From NCBI RefSeq assembly GCF_009856445.1, contig NZ_WMFA01000005.1:62001-126000 (forward strand): a DNA stretch of 64,000 nucleotides. Direction: 5' to 3'. Position numbers and translations under genes: made by a program. Shown piece by piece: positions 24,436-32,734 of the stretch. Source of the stretch: Halobacillus litoralis. GTDB taxonomy: Bacteria; Bacillota; Bacilli; Bacillales; Halobacillaceae. Numbering within the stretch: position 1 is the stretch's first letter; every line of letters starts with the position of its first letter. Below the pieces are notes generated by a model, which saw only the letters and a program-made list of their open reading frames with translations, was not told the origin of the DNA and made no database searches.

Positions 24436-25434
24436 TTACTCTGCCCAGCTTTTCGCTGTTTCAAGTTGTTCTTGATACTTGTCTTCAGGAAGAGCTACAT
24501 ATCCTACTTCTTCAGCAGCTTTTCCAGCATTGTTCAATGTGTACTCTACGAAATCACGAACTTGTGCTTTTTCTTTATAAGCATTCACGTTTACATAAGT
24601 GAATAGTGGACGGGATAGTGGTGTGTAAGAACCATCTTGAATTGTTTCAGGGTTTGGTTTTACAGCTTCATTGCCTTCTTCAGAAATTCCAAGAACTTTC
24701 AATACATCTTCGTTTTCAGCATAGTAAGCATATCCAAAGAATCCGATCGCATTTGGGTCATTTTCAATACCGCGAACAAGTACGTTATCATCTTCAGAAA
24801 GTGTAGTGTTGGAGCCTTCTTTCATTGGCTCTTCTTCAAGAATTACTTCATTGAAGTAATCGAATGTACCGGAATCATGTCCAGGGCTGAAGATCTTGAT
24901 TTCTTCTTCAGGCCATTCAGGATTGATATCAGACCACATTTTAGCGTCAGAAGATTCAAGGAAAATTTGCTTCAATTGTTCAATTGTCAATTCTTCAACG
25001 AAATCATTTTGTTGGCTGACAACAACAGAAAGACCATCATATGCAAGTTCTAGTTCTTCTAGTTGAATGCCGTTTTCTTCAGCAGTTGCCTTTTCTTCTT
25101 CTTTGATAGGACGAGAAGCATTACTTAGATCAATTTCACCAACTGTAGATTTTTTGAATCCACCGCCGGAACCGGAAGAGTTAACTGTCACATTCACATC
25201 AGGGTTTTCCTGGTTGTATGTGTAAGTCAAGTTTTCCATGATCGGGAATACAGTAGAAGAGCCATCAATAGCGATTGGTCCAGATACTTCTTCAGAACCT
25301 TCAGCGTTTGAACCTTCTTCTGAGTTGTTGCCTTCTTCAGCTGCTGGTTCCTCTTCGGATCCTCCGCATGCAGCAAGTACTCCGAGCACTAGGATGAACA
25401 TTAGCATTAGTGCTAAACTTTTAAAGTTTTTCAT
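24436..25434 (-). CDS. pstS: Phosphate-binding lipoprotein PstS
   Basis: A 332-residue extracellular solute-binding lipoprotein of the phosphate importer. The lipobox is LGVLAACGG, so Cys23 is lipidated. It is followed by a very acidic Glu/Asn/Ser linker (about 24-50) and the phosphate-binding domain with the typical IDGSSTVFPI and SGSGGGFK blocks. The acidic linker would suit a salty outside. First gene of the operon, behind a PHO box array. Confidence 0.95.
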   Translation of the reverse strand: MKNFKSLALMLMFILVLGVLAACGGSEEEPAAEEGNNSEEGSNAEGSEEVSGPIAIDGSSTVFPIMENLTYTYNQENPDVNVTVNSSGSGGGFKKSTVGEIDLSNASRPIKEEEKATAEENGIQLEELELAYDGLSVVVSQQNDFVEELTIEQLKQIFLESSDAKMWSDINPEWPEEEIKIFSPGHDSGTFDYFNEVILEEEPMKEGSNTTLSEDDNVLVRGIENDPNAIGFFGYAYYAENEDVLKVLGISEEGNEAVKPNPETIQDGSYTPLSRPLFTYVNVNAYKEKAQVRDFVEYTLNNAGKAAEEVGYVALPEDKYQEQLETAKSWAE

Positions 25435-25514
25435 TTCTTTCTCCCCCTATTTTTGTGGTTATGTTTTGTGTCTGGCTGCTTGGCCAACTCACATTTTATA
25501 TATTAACGAGAGAG

Positions 25515-25553
25515 TTTTAATGACATATGAACCAAACGTAAAGGTTTTGTAAA
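25515..25553 (-). promoter_or_regulatory. PHO box (PhoP binding repeats) of the pst operon
   Basis: On the minus strand TTTACA, TTTACG, TTCATA and TTAAAA follow each other exactly 11 bases apart. This is the direct-repeat layout of PhoP sites (consensus TTAACA with five-base gaps). A -10-like TATATAAAAT lies about 12 bases downstream (near 25495-25503). Confidence 0.75.
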
Positions 25554-25620
25554 TTGGCGATTTTTGTTGAATAAATACCCTTATATTTGTATTTTCCACA
25601 TGATTTTCTCGTTCATATAT

Positions 25621-25650
25621 AAAAAAAGAGTGATACTTGTCGTATCACTC
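25621..25650 (-). terminator. Terminator of pbpA
   Basis: On the minus strand GAGTGATAC-GACAA-GTATCACTC followed by seven T. It overlaps the stop codon. Confidence 0.9.
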
Positions 25651-27792
25651 CTCAGTTTCTGCTTCTTCATCTGAATTATTCGTTTGTATTCCGTTTTCCT
25701 TACGTTCCTCTTTCAATTCAAAATACGCTTGGCCAATCCGGGCGCCAATGTTATTACTTATATTAAATGTGCTTGATGCCTCTTCTCCTAAATAAGGAGA
25801 GACAATGGAAAAAGCAATCTCCGGATCATTGGAAGGTGCATATCCAACCAAGGTTTTATTTAAAAGATTCTTATAGGTTGTTCTTTCACCATTTTCATCA
25901 AACTCCGCTTTAAATGATTGTGCTGTTCCTGTTTTTACAGCCATATTGTATTTTGCATAAGGTTCTTTTGAGAACACATGACTGGCTGTACCCTGATTCG
26001 TTTGAGCAACTTGCCTGAACCCTTCCTGGACTCTTTCAATATATGCTTGATCCATTTCAATCTGGTTCAATACCTGCGGGCTGTAATCTTTATACAAAGG
26101 ACCCAACCCAGGTTCAAGTGACGGCTCATGAATACTCTTCACCAATCTAGGCTGCATTCTGTCACCACCGTTTGCTATGGTGGATACATATTGATTCAAC
26201 TGCATCGGTGTATAGGTACTGAATTGGCCGATGGAAAAGTCCAAGATGTGTCCAGGGTTCCCAGGCTCGCCTGTAACCCCTAAGCCTTCATAAGGAAAAT
26301 CAATCCCCGTTTTAGCACCAAGTCCGAGCTGGTTAAAATTATAAATGAATTTGTCAAACGTGCCTGCTCTTAATGACAGGGAGTTCATATCATAATTGTT
26401 ACTATACTCCCCTCCCAAATACATCGCAAGGAAGTACATATACACGTTCGATGATTGTTGAAGTGCTGCAATATCATTGACTGTACCTATATTATTCGTG
26501 TAGGAACCTTTTTGATCTCCAGCAATTGTAATAGGTCTATCATTGATCCAGGTATTAGGTGTCACAGCCCCTTCGTGTAATCCAGTCAGAACAGTAGCTC
26601 CTTTTACTACCGATCCAGGCATATAGGAATTATAAAGCGCCTGGTGGGAGGTGTCTGAGAATCTGGATTCTCCTTCTTCAGGAGTTCTATTATAGGTTTG
26701 ACCTGTAATCGCTAGTATTTCACCTGTATTTGGGTCAGAAACGACCGCCACCGCATTTTCCAGGTGTCTATTTGGGCCGGGAGCCTCGCGAATCGCTGCT
26801 TCCAGCTCCTCCTGAACAATCTTATTCACTCTTTCCTGCAACTCCATATCAATGGTTAAAACGAGGTCTTTCCCTTTCTGCCCCTCACGGATAACCCTTG
26901 AATCAATGACTTGATTATTTTTATCGGTTTCATATTGCACTTTTTCTTTCGTGCCCCTCAGAACATCCTCATACTCTTGTTCTAGCCCGCTTGTACCTAC
27001 ACGGTCATTACGACTGTAATCCAGCGACATGAAATAATCCAGTTGATCTCTCGGTACCCCCTGTTCTTTTGAAGTAATGCTACCGATATAGCTGCGGAAA
27101 GTTGAATCGTACGGATATGTACGCTCCCAATCTGAGGTTACATTGATCCCCGGTAACTCTGCTAAGTGCTCGGCTACTACAGAATATTCCCTTTCAGAAA
27201 TATCAGCATTCTTCAATACGTGAGGAGCTAAAGCGTAGGCTTTATCTAATTCCTTTTTAATTGCTATGATTTCTTTCGTTTGATTGTCATAGCCGGCAAT
27301 TTCGTTTTCCTTAATACTATCTAACTGAAGTTGGTAGACTTCACCATTATCCAAATCAGACGTCTCTTCATTTTCAATACGTGCCGTGACTTCTTCCTGA
27401 TTTTGAAGGAAGAAATATTCCTTCAAATCTCTATCCGTTAACTTTCCTTCAAATTCCATATCTATATACTTAGATATTTCTTCCGCTAACTGCAGCTTGT
27501 CTGTAGGCTGCACACCTTTTGGAGGGGTGTAGGTAATCGAATACAATGGCTGGTTATCAACCACTACACGTCCATACCGGTCATACATTTCTCCCCTTGG
27601 AACAGGTATGCTAGTCGTTGTGTTTTCTGTTCGGTCAATTTCATCCTGGGCCTCTTCTCCGTTAAGAATTTGAACGACCCCGAGTTGTAGTATAATCCCA
27701 GCAAATATAAGGAATACAACAAAAAACACCACGTTCAATCGGAAAGAAAGGTGTGACTTGTGTTTATTTTTGTTTTTATGCTTCTTCCCCAT
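25645..27792 (-). CDS. pbpA: Class B penicillin-binding protein 2 (PbpA)
   Basis: A 715-residue transpeptidase that cross-links peptidoglycan during side-wall growth. One N-terminal membrane helix (about 18-40) is followed by a dimerisation domain and the transpeptidase. The active Ser394 is in SVVK, the SxN motif is SSN 447-449, and KTG is at 620-622. PASTA repeats are absent. Length and place beside the MFS gene and pst operon match B. subtilis PbpA (yqgF, 716 residues). The tail is acidic. A TGCTATAAT extended -10 near 27824-27832 could drive it. Confidence 0.94.
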   Translation of the reverse strand: MGKKHKNKNKHKSHLSFRLNVVFFVVFLIFAGIILQLGVVQILNGEEAQDEIDRTENTTTSIPVPRGEMYDRYGRVVVDNQPLYSITYTPPKGVQPTDKLQLAEEISKYIDMEFEGKLTDRDLKEYFFLQNQEEVTARIENEETSDLDNGEVYQLQLDSIKENEIAGYDNQTKEIIAIKKELDKAYALAPHVLKNADISEREYSVVAEHLAELPGINVTSDWERTYPYDSTFRSYIGSITSKEQGVPRDQLDYFMSLDYSRNDRVGTSGLEQEYEDVLRGTKEKVQYETDKNNQVIDSRVIREGQKGKDLVLTIDMELQERVNKIVQEELEAAIREAPGPNRHLENAVAVVSDPNTGEILAITGQTYNRTPEEGESRFSDTSHQALYNSYMPGSVVKGATVLTGLHEGAVTPNTWINDRPITIAGDQKGSYTNNIGTVNDIAALQQSSNVYMYFLAMYLGGEYSNNYDMNSLSLRAGTFDKFIYNFNQLGLGAKTGIDFPYEGLGVTGEPGNPGHILDFSIGQFSTYTPMQLNQYVSTIANGGDRMQPRLVKSIHEPSLEPGLGPLYKDYSPQVLNQIEMDQAYIERVQEGFRQVAQTNQGTASHVFSKEPYAKYNMAVKTGTAQSFKAEFDENGERTTYKNLLNKTLVGYAPSNDPEIAFSIVSPYLGEEASSTFNISNNIGARIGQAYFELKEERKENGIQTNNSDEEAETEE

Positions 27793-27877
27793 GAACTTCT
27801 CTCCTTCTTTTTATGCTTCATTCATTATAGCATTTTTCATGCACCATAGAATAGACGAAGCTCATGGGTTATTGGTT

Positions 27878-29113
27878 TCAATTATGTGTCGATTCCTTGC
27901 ACTGAGTGTCAATACCCTTAACAAAGAAATAGATGAAGAAATGTCCCCCTCCGACAAGTAACAGAATATACGGTATACCTGTTTCTGGTGGGATCAAAGT
28001 AATCGCAAAAAGAAAAATCACAATCGATAAAACTCTTCCGAAATTCAGGAAGATCTCGCGCACAACAATATATTCGATTCTCATTTCGGCAGCATTCCAT
28101 GATTTCCCTATCACATCATAGGTCAATGATATATATGGCACATAGAGCATAGGAAAGAAAACCCCTGCAACTCCTGCATAGATAAGCAATAGAGCCATGG
28201 TATCACTGAACAGCAGGATCAAGACGCTCAAATATAAAGCCAATCCAGATATGAGGATTGCCTTCTTCCTGCGCCTGGGTTTAACCCAACGACTCACAAG
28301 GAAGTAAAAGAGAAAAGAAAAACCGGAATAAACCAGATTAAACACACCTAAAGACAATTCATCTTCAGTCATTAAGAAGATCCAGATAGAGACGGCAAAT
28401 AAAAAGGTCCCTTCTCGAAATCCCTGCGAAACATGAGCATTTAAAATCCGTCTCCAATTTGAGTTGTTTTTTCTCTCTGTAACGATCCTACGGAAGGAGA
28501 AATGACCTTTGGCCTTCCTTCTTGATATCCCGAAACTTACAAGAACAGCAACAATGAACAAGCCGAAAGAAATGGTGAAAATTACGGTATATCCCGTGAA
28601 GTTGTTCAATCTGGAAATGATATAACCGGCAAGTAACGGCCCAGTCATTCCTCCAAGAGATTGCAGCACCCCTAAAAACCCATTGAAAAAATCACGGGTA
28701 TCCGGTTCGGTAATTTCAAAGGTCAATACATTGTAGGCAAGCCAATAGAACCCATACCCTACCCCCAATAGTGATCCAAGCATAATATTAAATGTGGCTG
28801 CCCGCTCCCCAACAAGCAAAACGGTTAAAAAAAACAAAGAGAGAAAGGTCACTCCTGTTCTCAATACGATCACACGATCTATTCGCTTTGCACACTTTCC
28901 CGCTATTATGAAAGTTATTGGTTGTAAAACATAAATGGCTAAATTATAAAGAGCTATGTCAATGTAGCTATTGGATTGTTTCCATAAGTATATATTCACA
29001 AATGTACTGGATAAGAATATACCGAGAGAGTATAAGCCTCCAATGAGAAGTAACAGCAATAAATCTTTTGATACATTTTCGTGGCTGAGCCACACACGCA
29101 GCTTACTCACCAT
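27878..29113 (-). CDS. yqgE: MFS transporter (YqgE-like)
   Basis: About 411 residues with 12 hydrophobic helices of the major facilitator superfamily; the substrate is unknown. The ATG at 29113 (MVSKLRVWL) has AAAGGAG eight bases upstream. Another ATG two codons earlier is too close to that site, and the frame runs 21 more codons beyond it. A cytosolic loop rich in Arg/Lys (RRKAKGHFSFRR) divides the halves, as usual in the family. It lies between sodA and pbpA as yqgE does in B. subtilis. Confidence 0.82.
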   Translation of the reverse strand: MVSKLRVWLSHENVSKDLLLLLLIGGLYSLGIFLSSTFVNIYLWKQSNSYIDIALYNLAIYVLQPITFIIAGKCAKRIDRVIVLRTGVTFLSLFFLTVLLVGERAATFNIMLGSLLGVGYGFYWLAYNVLTFEITEPDTRDFFNGFLGVLQSLGGMTGPLLAGYIISRLNNFTGYTVIFTISFGLFIVAVLVSFGISRRKAKGHFSFRRIVTERKNNSNWRRILNAHVSQGFREGTFLFAVSIWIFLMTEDELSLGVFNLVYSGFSFLFYFLVSRWVKPRRRKKAILISGLALYLSVLILLFSDTMALLLIYAGVAGVFFPMLYVPYISLTYDVIGKSWNAAEMRIEYIVVREIFLNFGRVLSIVIFLFAITLIPPETGIPYILLLVGGGHFFIYFFVKGIDTQCKESTHN

Positions 29114-29168
29114 ATCCATGTCTCCTTTGTGTTCACCTTTAGTGTTTTCAGAACAAAAGGAGATATAC

Positions 29169-29204
29169 AAAAAGAGAGGCATGGATTAATATCCATGCCT
29201 CTCC
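29169..29204 (-). terminator. Terminator of sodA
   Basis: On the minus strand GAGAGGCATGGAT-ATTA-ATCCATGCCTCTC followed by TTTTTG. Thirteen perfect pairs. Confidence 0.9.
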
Positions 29205-29215
29205 GTAATTTTCAA

Positions 29216-29830
29216 TTATTTAGCTGCGTCGAAACGCTTTGCTACTTCATCCCAATTTACAACGTTCCAGAATGCTGAAACGTAGTCAGGACGACGGTTT
29301 TGGTAGTTCAGGTAGTACGCATGCTCCCAAACATCAAGACCTAAAATTGGAGTTTTACCTTCCATAATCGGAGAATCCTGGTTAAGAGTATCGATTACTT
29401 CAAGGTCACCATTATTGACTACTAACCAAGCCCAACCAGATCCGAAGCGGCCTTTTGCCGTTTCTTCAAATTTTTCTTTGAACTGGTCCAAACCGCCGAA
29501 CGTATCATTGATTTTCGTAGCAAGATCGCCTGTTGGCTCACCGCCACCATTCGGAGACATGATTGTCCAGAAAAGGCTGTGGTTAGCGTGGCCTCCACCG
29601 TTTCTACGAACCGCTGTGCGGATATCTTCCGGTACAACAGAAAGATTATTGGAAAGAAGCTCTTCCAAGGACTTGTCTTGAAGATCTGCATGTCCCTCAA
29701 GTGCATTGTTAAGCTTTGTCACATATCCGTTGTGGTGCTTCGTATGGTGGATGTTCATTGTTTCCTTATCAATAGTAGGTTCTAGAGCATCATAAGCATA
29801 AGGTAGTTCTGGTAGTTCAAATTTAGCCAT
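29216..29830 (-). CDS. sodA: Manganese superoxide dismutase
   Basis: Converts superoxide to hydrogen peroxide and oxygen. In 204 residues the metal ligands lie in [19 protein letters not shown] and [11 protein letters not shown]. The Gly in RNGGGHANH and the Gln in LNQDSP are the outer-sphere residues that mark the Mn rather than the Fe type. AAAGGAGGAG precedes the ATG and a promoter is seen at 29888-29916. It is monocistronic with its own terminator. Confidence 0.96.
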   Translation of the reverse strand: MAKFELPELPYAYDALEPTIDKETMNIHHTKHHNGYVTKLNNALEGHADLQDKSLEELLSNNLSVVPEDIRTAVRRNGGGHANHSLFWTIMSPNGGGEPTGDLATKINDTFGGLDQFKEKFEETAKGRFGSGWAWLVVNNGDLEVIDTLNQDSPIMEGKTPILGLDVWEHAYYLNYQNRRPDYVSAFWNVVNWDEVAKRFDAAK

Positions 29831-29887
29831 AATGTAACTCCTCCTTTAAAATAATATGTAAAACAGAAGCATTCCGCTTCACATTTT

Positions 29888-29916
29888 ACATTATCAAACG
29901 GAAAATTGATTAGCAA
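29888..29916 (-). promoter_or_regulatory. Promoter of sodA
   Basis: On the minus strand TTGCTA, 17 bases, TAATGT. A small dyad GAAGC-GGAAT-GCTTC follows in the leader. Confidence 0.55.
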
Positions 29917-29966
29917 ATGTTTTGCATCACGATATTAAGAATTCCCTGAAAAGAAATTTTAAAACA

Positions 29967-29996
29967 TAAAAAAACAATCAAGAAACACTTGATTGT
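29967..29996 (-). terminator. Terminator of the tRNA operon
   Basis: On the minus strand ACAATCAAG-TGTTT-CTTGATTGT followed by T7, just beyond tRNA-Phe. Confidence 0.9.
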
Positions 29997-30005
29997 CTAG
30001 AAGAG

Positions 30006-30078
<73 letters not shown>

Positions 30079-30172
30079 ATGATAAACATTCATTTTCATT
30101 GTTGATTTGACTCCATATCTCGTTTCAATATATATGGAGATGTTCTGCTCTCATAAGGGTAATTATGTATTA

Positions 30173-30265
30173 TGGCGGAGGAGGAGGGATTCGAACCCCC
30201 GCGGGCCGTAAAGCCCCTGGCGGTTTTCAAGACCGCTCCCTTCAGCCAAACTTGGGTACTCCTCC
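30173..30265 (-). tRNA. tRNA-Ser (TGA)
   Basis: Class II tRNA with a long variable arm. Acceptor GGAGGAG/CTCCTCC, anticodon loop CTTGAAA with anticodon TGA, discriminator G, CCA encoded. Confidence 0.95.
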
Positions 30266-30276
30266 GGAACATGTTG

Positions 30277-30353
30277 TGGTGGACCCTGCAGGACTCGAAC
30301 CTGCGACCGATCGGTTATGAGCCGATAGCTCTAACCAGCTGAGCTAAGGGTCC
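30277..30353 (-). tRNA. tRNA-Ile2 (CAT, lysidine type)
   Basis: Acceptor GGACCCT/AGGGTCC, anticodon loop CTCATAA, CCA encoded. The sequence resembles bacillar tRNA-Ile2, in which C34 is changed to lysidine to read AUA, and differs from the elongator Met tRNA in the same cluster. Assignment over Met is by similarity. Confidence 0.82.
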
Positions 30354-30356
30354 ACA

Positions 30357-30433
30357 TGGGGCGGTTGATGGGAATCGAACCCACGAATGCCGGAACCACA
30401 ATCCGGTGCGTTAACCACTTCGCCACAACCGCC
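30357..30433 (-). tRNA. tRNA-His (GTG)
   Basis: Anticodon stem CCGGA-TTGTGGT-TCCGG, anticodon GTG. The extra G(-1) opposite C73 typical of tRNA-His is encoded, and so is CCA. Confidence 0.95.
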
Positions 30434-30454
30434 ACGTTTTTATTTATGTATATA

Positions 30455-30531
30455 TGGTGGCGGTGGAGGGAATCGAACCCACGACCTCACGGGTATGAAC
30501 CGTACGCTCTAGCCAGCTGAGCTACACCGCC
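30455..30531 (-). tRNA. tRNA-Met (CAT, elongator)
   Basis: Acceptor GGCGGTG/CACCGCC with A73 and encoded CCA, anticodon loop TTCATAC. The first base pair is G-C, so it is not the initiator. It is the promoter-proximal gene of the cluster. Confidence 0.93.
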
Positions 30532-30560
30532 AATTAGTATCGCTTATGAGCGACTTAAAT

Positions 30561-30589
30561 AATATAACATTTATATATAAATGCGTCAA
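30561..30589 (-). promoter_or_regulatory. Promoter of the tRNA operon
   Basis: On the minus strand TTGACG, 17 bases, TATATT. Transcription would begin about 20 bases before tRNA-Met and run Met-His-Ile-Ser-Phe. Confidence 0.75.
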
Positions 30590-30865
30590 CTGTTTTTTTC
30601 TTTCAAATCAGCGACAAAAATAATATATCACGCCCTCCCTTTCCTTTCAAGAGTTTTTTTAAGAAAAGTATGGAATTGTATAGACTTTCACATAAACTTC
30701 TTTTGCACGGGACTAAGTTTCGGGATATTTGAATGGGATTAGAGACTGCAGGAAAAGAAGTTTTTCACCGGGATAAACTAAAATATTTCTATCTGATCTA
30801 AGGTCTGGGCAATGATTTATAGAGATTTTTGATAGTTACCGCCATCATATATCACTTATTTTCAA
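30590..30865. other. Gene-free stretch between tRNA promoter and Na/Pi cotransporter terminator
   Basis: AT-rich sequence with no open frame that has a ribosome site and no stable inverted repeat that I can see. It may only be a spacer. Confidence 0.4.
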
Positions 30866-30894
30866 CAAAAAAGGCGGCTGTAAAAGCCGCCTTT
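30866..30894 (-). terminator. Terminator of the Na/Pi cotransporter gene
   Basis: On the minus strand AAAGGCGGCT-TTTAC-AGCCGCCTTT followed by TTTGTT. Confidence 0.88.
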
Positions 30895-30899
30895 CTCCA

Positions 30900-32537
30900 T
30901 TATAGACTTTCTTTTTCTCCTAACACTTCTTCAGCAATATTCACGGCATGGTCACCGATACGTTCTAAGTTGCTGATCATATCTACAAATACAATACCTG
31001 CTTGCCCGGTACAAACACCCTCATTCAAACGAATGATGTGTTTCTTACGATAACTACGTTCCATGCGGTCCAATTCATTTTCTTTTTGGACTACGGCCAG
31101 CGCTTCTTCGCGGCTCATCGTTTCAAGCGATCTGGTCGCCTGCTTAACGGTCATTAATGTTAAATCAAACATCGTATTTAAATCCTCGATAGCCTGAGGA
31201 GTAAGGTTCACTTTATTGGAGTTCTTATAATCGATCAACTCAATGATATTCTCAAAATGGTCACCAATACGTTCTAAATCTCTAACAGAATCCATTAGGG
31301 CCGAATGCTTATGACTCTCCTCATCGGAAAGAGAAGCTTGAGATAGATCAACCAGATAATCCGTAATTTTGCGATCAAGGTTGTTCAAAGCATCTTCAAT
31401 TTGCATAGCCAGTTCAGAATGCTTTTGTTGTTTATTGTTCAAGTATAGGCTTGTTTCTTCAAGGCCTTTATAAGCATATTCACCCATTCTTACAACTTCT
31501 TCTTTTGCTTGATCTAAAGCAAGGGATGGAGATTGCTCAATAAAAATCGGATCTAAATGCTGTGGTTTATGATCAATTTCCGAATCCTGTCCTGGTACCA
31601 GTTTAATGACAATCCATGCGAGGACTGCAATAAACGGGAATTGGACAACCGCATTAGCAATGTTGAAGGATCCGTGGGCAAAGGCAATGGTCATTTCGGG
31701 CTCCAGATCCATACTTGTTTGCAACCAGTTCACATACCGCTCAAATGGAACTAGAAAAATCAAGAATACGGTGGCACCTAACACGTTGAATATAACGTGA
31801 GCAAAGGCAGCTCGCTTCGCTCCGACACTTGCACCGATGGATGCAAGAACGGCCGTGATCGTTGTACCGATATTATCACCAAACAATACAGGGATGGCTG
31901 CTTGTAAATCGACAAGCCCTTCTCCCAGCAACGTCTGCAAAATTCCGATGGTTGCACTGGAGCTTTGTACGATTACCGTGAATAAGGTACCTACAATAAC
32001 ACCCAAAATCGGGTTATCACTCATGCTTACCGTCAAATCCTGGAAAGCTTGTAATGATCGTAGTGGTTTCACCCCTCCGCTCATCACTTCAAGTCCAAAG
32101 AACAAAGCACCTAGACCGAAGATGGTCTGACCAAAGTTCGCGACTTTTTTACTTTTGAAAAAGAATAGCAGGAAAGCACCAACAGCAAGGATTGGAAGTC
32201 CATAAGCTTTAATATCTATACCAATAATAAATGCAGTCATGGTTGTACCAATGTTGGCACCCATAATAACACCAATCGCTTGTCTGAATGTCATGAATCC
32301 CGCATTGACAAGACCAACCGTCAAAACGGTTGTCGTACTACTACTCTGCAAAAGAATCGTAACGACGGTACCCGCGATCACACCCATAAATGGATTGCTC
32401 GTGAAACGGTCTAATAGTTCCCTCAAACGATCTCCCGCTGTACGTTGTAGTCCATCCGCCATATACTTTAAGCCGAATAGAAAGATACCGAGTCCACCGA
32501 TGAATTCAAATATCATCTGTTGCACATCGATTTCCAT
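30900..32537 (-). CDS. Na/Pi cotransporter family protein with PhoU-like C-terminal domain
   Basis: A 545-residue type II sodium-phosphate cotransporter (NptA/YqeW/YjbB family). The N-terminal half has two inverted repeats with the QSSS signatures (LLQSSSTTTVL and VQSSSATIGIL) and eight or more helices. The C-terminal 200 residues are a cytosolic PhoU-like helical domain with ERIGDHFENI and ERIGDHAVNIAE. It probably moves phosphate, in or out, with sodium. The start is ATG 32537 behind GGGTGGAG; the frame opens at a TTG eight codons upstream that has no site. It is close to the pst operon but separately transcribed. Confidence 0.88.
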   Translation of the reverse strand: MEIDVQQMIFEFIGGLGIFLFGLKYMADGLQRTAGDRLRELLDRFTSNPFMGVIAGTVVTILLQSSSTTTVLTVGLVNAGFMTFRQAIGVIMGANIGTTMTAFIIGIDIKAYGLPILAVGAFLLFFFKSKKVANFGQTIFGLGALFFGLEVMSGGVKPLRSLQAFQDLTVSMSDNPILGVIVGTLFTVIVQSSSATIGILQTLLGEGLVDLQAAIPVLFGDNIGTTITAVLASIGASVGAKRAAFAHVIFNVLGATVFLIFLVPFERYVNWLQTSMDLEPEMTIAFAHGSFNIANAVVQFPFIAVLAWIVIKLVPGQDSEIDHKPQHLDPIFIEQSPSLALDQAKEEVVRMGEYAYKGLEETSLYLNNKQQKHSELAMQIEDALNNLDRKITDYLVDLSQASLSDEESHKHSALMDSVRDLERIGDHFENIIELIDYKNSNKVNLTPQAIEDLNTMFDLTLMTVKQATRSLETMSREEALAVVQKENELDRMERSYRKKHIIRLNEGVCTGQAGIVFVDMISNLERIGDHAVNIAEEVLGEKESL

Positions 32538-32707
32538 GTTCTCCACCCTTTCCTCATCCAAGTTTCATCATTTTTCTCTTTATTTAAACAACCTCACTCA
32601 TATTAACCATGGAAAAAACTTTTGTAAAGGTAATTCACGAATCTTAACATTAAATTTACATTCGCATAATACTGAAGCAAATTTCGTGTGTTATCCGAAT
32701 TTTCCAA

Positions 32708-32734
32708 TAAAAAAAGGCCCTTAAGAGGACCTTT
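32708..32734 (-). terminator. Terminator of the chemoreceptor gene
   Basis: On the minus strand AAGGTCC-TCTTAA-GGGCCTT followed by T6. Seven pairs with one G-U. Confidence 0.78.
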
